Source: WHSW01 sp963842795 (GTDB lineage: Bacteria; Actinomycetota; Thermoleophilia; Solirubrobacterales; 70-9). From it: a stretch of 64,000 nucleotides of DNA. The DNA lies in assembly GCA_963842795.1 (NCBI GenBank), contig CAWJHV010000041.1, positions 248,001 through 312,000 on the forward strand. Reading direction: 5' to 3'. This document shows, piece by piece, positions 60,511 through 64,000 of this stretch; positions within the stretch are counted from its first letter, which is position 1; each line of letters starts with the position of its first letter. The position numbers were made by a program, and so were the translations under genes. The notes beneath the pieces were generated by a model that saw nothing but the letters and a program-made list of their open reading frames with translations, did not search any database and was not told the DNA's origin.

Positions 60511-61616
60511 CGGTCCCCAACCTTCGCCGATCCCGCGGACGCGTCGCGCAGCAGGCGCTCGCGCGGGTTGTGGTCGTTGATCGCCGCGGCGAACGCGTCC
60601 AGAGCCTGGCGCTGCTCGCTGCTGAGCTCGCGCGGCATCTCGACCTCGAGCCGGTAGAGAATGTCGCCTCGGTCGCGGCCGCCGGGCTTCGGCGGCCCCT
60701 CGCCGCGAAGGCGCTGGACGGTGCCGTGCTGGGTCCCGGCGGGGATCCTGATCCGCTTGCTCCCGCTCAGGGTCGGGACCTCGACCGTGGCGCCCTGGAT
60801 CGCCTCGGCGATCGTGATCGGGACCGCGACCTCGAGGTTGCCGTCCTGGCGCTGGCGGAAGACCGGGGAGGGGGTGACCCTGGTGACGACGTAGAGGTCG
60901 CCGGGCGGACCGCCGCGGACGCCGTCCTCGCCCTTGCCGGCGACCCGGATGCGGCTGCCGTCCCGGACCCCGGCCGGGATCCGGACCCGGTAGCGCTTGC
61001 GCTGCATCGTCAGGCCGGACCCGGAGCAGGTCGGGCACGGATCCTCGATCACCTGGCCGGCCCCGCCGCACTGCGGGCACGGCTGGCTGATCGAGAAGAA
61101 GCCCTGGCTCTCGGTGTCGATCCCGCGCCCGCCGCAGCGCGGGCAGACGATCGGCATCGTCCCCGGGCGAGCGCCGGTGCCGCTGCACGTCTTGCAGGTC
61201 GATTGCTTCGGCACAGTGACCGTGACCTCGGTGCCGTCCATCGCCTGCTTGAAGCCGAGCGAGACCTCGGTCTCGAGGTCGCGGCCGCGGGTCGCCTGCT
61301 GGGGACCGGTCCCGCCGCGGCGGAACAGGGTCGAGAAGATGTCGCCGATATCGGAGCTGAAGCCGCCGCCGGGTCCTGGGCCGCCGCTGCGGCCGAAGCC
61401 CCCGAACATGCCGCCGGCGTCGTACTGCTTGCGCTTCTCGGGGTCCGAGAGCGTGTCGTAGGCGCCCTGGACCTCCTTGAAGCGCTCCTCGGCCTTCGGG
61501 TCGTCGGGGTTGCGGTCGGGGTGGTTCTCGCGAGCCAGCTTGCGGTAGGCCTTCTTGATCTCCTCGGCCGAGGCGCCGCGGCCGACGCCGAGGACCTCGT
61601 AGTGGTCACGGGCCAT
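60507..61616 (-). CDS. dnaJ: Chaperone DnaJ
   Basis: The 369-aa type I DnaJ has a J-domain with ENHPDRNPDD (the HPD that stimulates DnaK), a Gly/Phe-rich linker (GGMFGGFGRSGGPGPGGGF), the four CxxCxGxG zinc repeats (CKTCSGTG, CPRCGGRG, CPQCGGAG, CPTCSGSG) and the client-binding beta domains. It delivers unfolded proteins to DnaK. Seven bases separate it from grpE; the stop overlaps hspR. Confidence 0.97.
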   Translation of the reverse strand: MARDHYEVLGVGRGASAEEIKKAYRKLARENHPDRNPDDPKAEERFKEVQGAYDTLSDPEKRKQYDAGGMFGGFGRSGGPGPGGGFSSDIGDIFSTLFRRGGTGPQQATRGRDLETEVSLGFKQAMDGTEVTVTVPKQSTCKTCSGTGARPGTMPIVCPRCGGRGIDTESQGFFSISQPCPQCGGAGQVIEDPCPTCSGSGLTMQRKRYRVRIPAGVRDGSRIRVAGKGEDGVRGGPPGDLYVVTRVTPSPVFRQRQDGNLEVAVPITIAEAIQGATVEVPTLSGSKRIRIPAGTQHGTVQRLRGEGPPKPGGRDRGDILYRLEVEMPRELSSEQRQALDAFAAAINDHNPRERLLRDASAGSAKVGDR

Positions 61617-61623
61617 CGGGTAC

Positions 61624-62149
61624 CTACTCGCTGACGATCACGCGAGCCGGTCGCAGCACGGTGCCGTCGCTTCGGTAGCCGCGCTCGAGCGTCTCGACCA
61701 CGGTCCCCGGCTCGGTGCCCTCGCTCGCCGGGGCGGTCGAGACCGCCTCGCTGTGGGCGGGGTCGAACCGCTCCCCGGCGGGATCGAACGCCTCGACCCC
61801 GGCGCGCCCGAGCGTCTTGGTGAGCTCGCCGTGGACGAGCTCGAGCCCACGGGCGACCTCGGACTCGGGCTCGGCGGCGCCGAGCGCGCGCTCGAGGCTG
61901 TCAAGCGAGGGAACCAGCTCGCGGGCGAGCCCGAGCTTGCCGCGGCGCTCGGCCTCAGCAGCCTCGCGGGCGGCCCGCTTGCGGTAGTTCTCGAAGTCGG
62001 CCTTCGCCCGCTGGGCGAGCTCGAGGTACTCGTCGCGCTCGCGCTTGGTGTCCTCGAGCAGGGCATCGAGGTCCGCGGCCACCTCGGTGGCCGCGGACTC
62101 ATCGGTAGCCGCCTCGGTCGCCGCAGCCTCCTGCTCGACCGACTCCTCG

Positions 62150-62166
<17 letters not shown>
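61624..62166 (-). CDS. grpE: Nucleotide exchange factor GrpE
   Basis: The 180-aa product has an acidic Ala/Glu-rich N-terminus (1-35), a long dimerisation helix (KRERDEYLELAQRAKADFENYRKRAAREAAEAERRG in two parts) and the beta domain that contacts DnaK, ending TVLRPARVIVSE. It releases ADP from DnaK. ATG 62166 overlaps the end of dnaK by 17 bp, so translation is coupled. Confidence 0.96.

Positions 62167-64000
<1,834 letters not shown>

Overview
The window is GC-rich, densely coded chromosomal DNA with about 62 genes, one tRNA gene and no insertion sequence, phage block, rRNA or CRISPR array that I can see. The dnaK-grpE-dnaJ-hspR order with a nearby clpB, GTG-rich start codons, a class F sortase, a LexA box of the Gram-positive type and many leaderless-looking promoters point to Actinomycetota. 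Overall gene flavour (sulfate uptake flanked by Rrf2 regulators, RskA-like proteins, exported Cys-rich pairs) fits Thermoleophilia/Solirubrobacterales best, but that rank is an inference.

Layout. 1-5.3 kb: exported M36 metallopeptidase (cut by the left edge), HD-GYP protein, PhoD-like phosphatase, MBL-fold/rhodanese protein. 5.4-14.4 kb, a sulfur block: Stf0 sulfotransferase overlapping a sulfatase, a histidine phosphatase, a sulfate ABC transporter operon (binding protein, cysT, cysW, cysA and a 43-aa membrane peptide) flanked by two Rrf2 regulators, then an HNH protein behind a LexA-type box and tRNA-Lys(TTT). 14.4-32.4 kb: membrane-anchored LolA/LprG-like protein, MFS exporter, purF-recQ-methyltransferase-purN-purH-phzF on the minus strand, a sortase with its probable DUF4397 substrate, an RskA-like membrane protein, purL, two paralogous exported Cys-rich proteins and a GNAT acetyltransferase.

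32.6-41.7 kb is the most unusual region: one minus-strand run, purC - sulfotransferase - purS - purQ - three sulfotransferases - two glycosyltransferases (one frameshifted) - sulfotransferase, with overlaps or short gaps. 41.8-47.2 kb holds csoR coupled to a cytochrome P450, and GYD protein-purD-purE-purB. 47.3-55.7 kb has a methyltransferase, a third glycosyltransferase of the same family, a cyclase/ATPase/TPR signalling protein, two SnoaL-like proteins and an FG-GAP/RTX surface protein. 55.8-64 kb is the heat-shock block: clpB, a small membrane protein, a serine hydrolase, hspR, dnaJ, grpE and dnaK (5' end outside the window).

Together the window encodes most of de novo purine synthesis (purF, D, N, L, Q, S, C, B, E, H), sulfate import, six sulfotransferases, one sulfatase and three related glycosyltransferases. 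A reasonable hypothesis is that imported sulfate is activated to PAPS elsewhere and used to sulfate a surface glycan or metabolite, with the modification genes transcribed together with purine genes.
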